Origin: Cytophagales bacterium
GTDB lineage: Bacteria > Bacteroidota > Bacteroidia > Cytophagales > Spirosomataceae
DNA length: 8,064 bases
Assembly: GCA_028868395.1 (NCBI GenBank)
Contig: JAGWUO010000039.1
Span: 1-8,064, forward strand
Direction: 5' to 3'
The notes beneath the pieces were generated by a model. The model had not been told where the DNA came from. It did no database searches and saw only the letters and a program-made list of their open reading frames with translations. Shown here piece after piece: positions 6,788 through 8,064 of this stretch. The position numbers and the translations under genes are program-made. Within the stretch, counting starts at the first letter, position 1; every line of letters starts with the position of its first letter.

Positions 6788-7519
6788 ATGAGCTTAAAGA
6801 ACAAGGTAGCTAAATTACGTTTTGAACTATCAGGGTATTACTTTTTCGGATTAGTCCTTCTCGTATTACTGGGGTTTTGGCCTTCGTATTTTGCCAAATT
6901 TTTCAACGGCACCGCTGATTTTTCTTTCTATTTTCACTTCCATGCTGGTGTGCTTATTCTTTGGATGAGCTTGCTTATCGTCCAGCCCATTTTAATCCGG
7001 AAAAAGCGATTAGACATCCATCGCTTGCTGGGTAAAGGAAGTTATTTTCTTATTCCCCACATCTTTATTTCCATTGTTTTATTAACACATTCTCGGTTGC
7101 CACATCAGGGGCAATTAACGGACGACCATTTAGTGGGGACGTTCAATTCGGTTAAGGATTTAGTGATTTTGGCTGTTGCCTTTTTCATCGCGTTAAAGTA
7201 TGTAAAGGATTATCAGTTACACGCCAGAGGGATGACTGTGACGGGTTTGGCATTCATAGAACCCGCATTTATTCGCTTTACGTTACGAGTGATTAGTGAT
7301 CCAATGATGGCTTATGTAGCAACAATACTAACCGTTTACGCAGTAATCATTTATTTAATTTATCTCGAACGAAAACAAGCCAGCGCTCGCTGGGTGTTTC
7401 CATTGGTCTTAGCCCTTTATGTGATTGCTCACGGAATGGTCATATCCGAGATCGTGTATCTTCCATTCTGGCGTGAATTTGTCACTTGGTTTGCAGGTTT
7501 ACCTTTGACAATAAACTAA
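6788..7519 (+). CDS. Uncharacterised polytopic membrane protein
   Basis: A 243-residue inner-membrane protein that I do not recognise as a named, characterised family. About six or seven hydrophobic segments are visible, roughly at 17-36, 46-70, 85-101, 122-138, 148-166 (weaker), 174-193 and 202-222. Notable conserved-looking features are histidines at or near membrane edges: H50 and H52 in YFHFHAG, H78 in DIHRLLGKG, H91, and H101 and H105 around LLTHSRLPH, plus H215 in the last segment. The arrangement FHFHAG, then W, then Q, then HRLLG recalls small uncharacterised bacterial membrane proteins in which such histidines could bind heme or a metal; that is inference. No signal peptide and no soluble domain are present. 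It is transcribed away from the esterase operon and is followed 11 bp after its stop by a strong hairpin, so it is probably monocistronic. A functional link to its neighbours is not evident. Confidence 0.8.
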   Translation: MSLKNKVAKLRFELSGYYFFGLVLLVLLGFWPSYFAKFFNGTADFSFYFHFHAGVLILWMSLLIVQPILIRKKRLDIHRLLGKGSYFLIPHIFISIVLLTHSRLPHQGQLTDDHLVGTFNSVKDLVILAVAFFIALKYVKDYQLHARGMTVTGLAFIEPAFIRFTLRVISDPMMAYVATILTVYAVIIYLIYLERKQASARWVFPLVLALYVIAHGMVISEIVYLPFWREFVTWFAGLPLTIN

Positions 7520-7530
7520 TTTAAATGAAT

Positions 7531-7559
7531 AAAAAGAGGTCCATTTCGACCTCTTTTTT
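7531..7559. terminator. Bidirectional intrinsic terminator
   Basis: An 11-bp perfect stem (AAAAAGAGGTC at 7531-7541 with GACCTCTTTTT at 7548-7558) closes a 6-base loop and ends in a T run on the + strand. The A run on the left arm provides a U tract for transcripts coming from the other side. It sits between the membrane-protein stop at 7519 and the - strand hydrolase stop at 7568, so one hairpin should end both convergent transcripts. Confidence 0.9.
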
Positions 7560-7567
7560 ATTTTCTT

Positions 7568-8064
7568 TTATTTCGCTGCTAGGAACTTATTCACATCAAG
7601 CCAGTGCATAAACGCATCAAACCATTTGTTACTTGTTCTGTTCGGATTGCCTAAGCCAAATCCGTGGCCGCCGTTTTGGTATAAGTGAAACTCCACCGGT
7701 CTGCCCGCTTTGAACCATGATTCAATCACTCCAAATTGGGAATTGAATAAGAAATCATCGGAGGCAATCGCATTAAACATAGGAGGTGCGTTTGCAGGGA
7801 CTTTCACTGGGCCCATTCCGCCATAAATCGGCCCAATAAAGGCAAGCTTCATTGTTTTCGAATTAAGCGTCGCATGCATCGTTAAACCAGCCCCTGCAGA
7901 AAATCCAATCATACCTATGCGTTGTGTATCCACGCCCCATGCTGCAGCGTTTTTGATGATCATCGCATAGGCCGCTTCTGCGTCAGTTAATTGATTCGAC
8001 AAATCCATTTGTGCCATTGGATTCGTATTTTTTGCGGTGCTGTCTGTCTTTTGCGGTGCAGGAC
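7568..8064 (-). CDS. Alpha/beta hydrolase, acetyl-xylan-esterase/BD-FAE-like (5' end missing)
   Basis: C-terminal part of a serine hydrolase; the start lies beyond the right edge. A methionine codon at 8017 is available, but the frame stays open upstream of it to the window end, and an alpha/beta hydrolase needs the missing oxyanion-loop HGG region, so this is a truncation by the window rather than a short gene. Numbering from that methionine, the nucleophile elbow is GFSAG with S40, the acid residue is D87 or D88 in IASDDFLF, and the histidine is H118 in NGGHGFGLG. The family's terminal helix (KWFDAFMHWLD) and the full stop are present. Relatives are esterases acting on acetylated or feruloylated sugars, often exported; export cannot be judged here. 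It belongs to a different hydrolase family from the esterase at 5575-6603 and is transcribed separately, ending at the shared hairpin. Confidence 0.85.
   Translation of the reverse strand, partial: PAPQKTDSTAKNTNPMAQMDLSNQLTDAEAAYAMIIKNAAAWGVDTQRIGMIGFSAGAGLTMHATLNSKTMKLAFIGPIYGGMGPVKVPANAPPMFNAIASDDFLFNSQFGVIESWFKAGRPVEFHLYQNGGHGFGLGNPNRTSNKWFDAFMHWLDVNKFLAAK

Overview
The window reads as a piece of a Bacteroidota chromosome. The DNA is AT-rich, genes carry A-rich leaders without clear Shine-Dalgarno boxes, and the proteins look like those of Cytophagales-type bacteria. A genus cannot be assigned from this sequence alone; a freshwater Cytophagales member would fit. There are eight protein genes, one of them cut by the right edge. 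No tRNA, rRNA, CRISPR array, insertion sequence or transposase was seen, and no gene-free stretch exceeds 300 bases.

Left block, + strand (58-2633): a thiolase of the mitochondrial acetoacetyl-CoA (T2) type, overlapping by an ATGA junction a single-chain succinyl-CoA:3-ketoacid CoA-transferase (SCOT) in which subunits A and B are fused. Together they turn acetoacetate into two acetyl-CoA, so this is a compact two-gene ketolysis unit.

Central block, - strand (6603 down to 2665): four tightly packed genes read in the order secreted esterase, CitMHS-family carboxylate transporter, AtuA-family (DUF1446) protein, small AtuA C-terminal-like protein. Gaps are 2 bp, 2 bp and a 4-bp overlap, so this is almost certainly one operon. 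It looks like a catabolic unit for an unknown carboxylic acid released from an ester: hydrolysis outside the cytoplasm, import by CitMHS, conversion by the two-part AtuA protein. The substrate is not known. This block converges on the ketolysis genes, whose products would suit acetoacetate or acetyl-CoA arising from such a pathway, but that link is inference.

Right block (6604-8064): a 184-bp divergent spacer with a perfect 9-bp inverted repeat separates the esterase operon from an uncharacterised histidine-bearing polytopic membrane protein on the + strand. A strong hairpin with T runs on both strands then separates it from the C-terminal part of a second, unrelated alpha/beta hydrolase on the - strand, whose start lies beyond the window.

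The best candidate for something undescribed is the esterase-CitMHS-split AtuA operon. Its enzyme family has no firmly established reaction that I know of.
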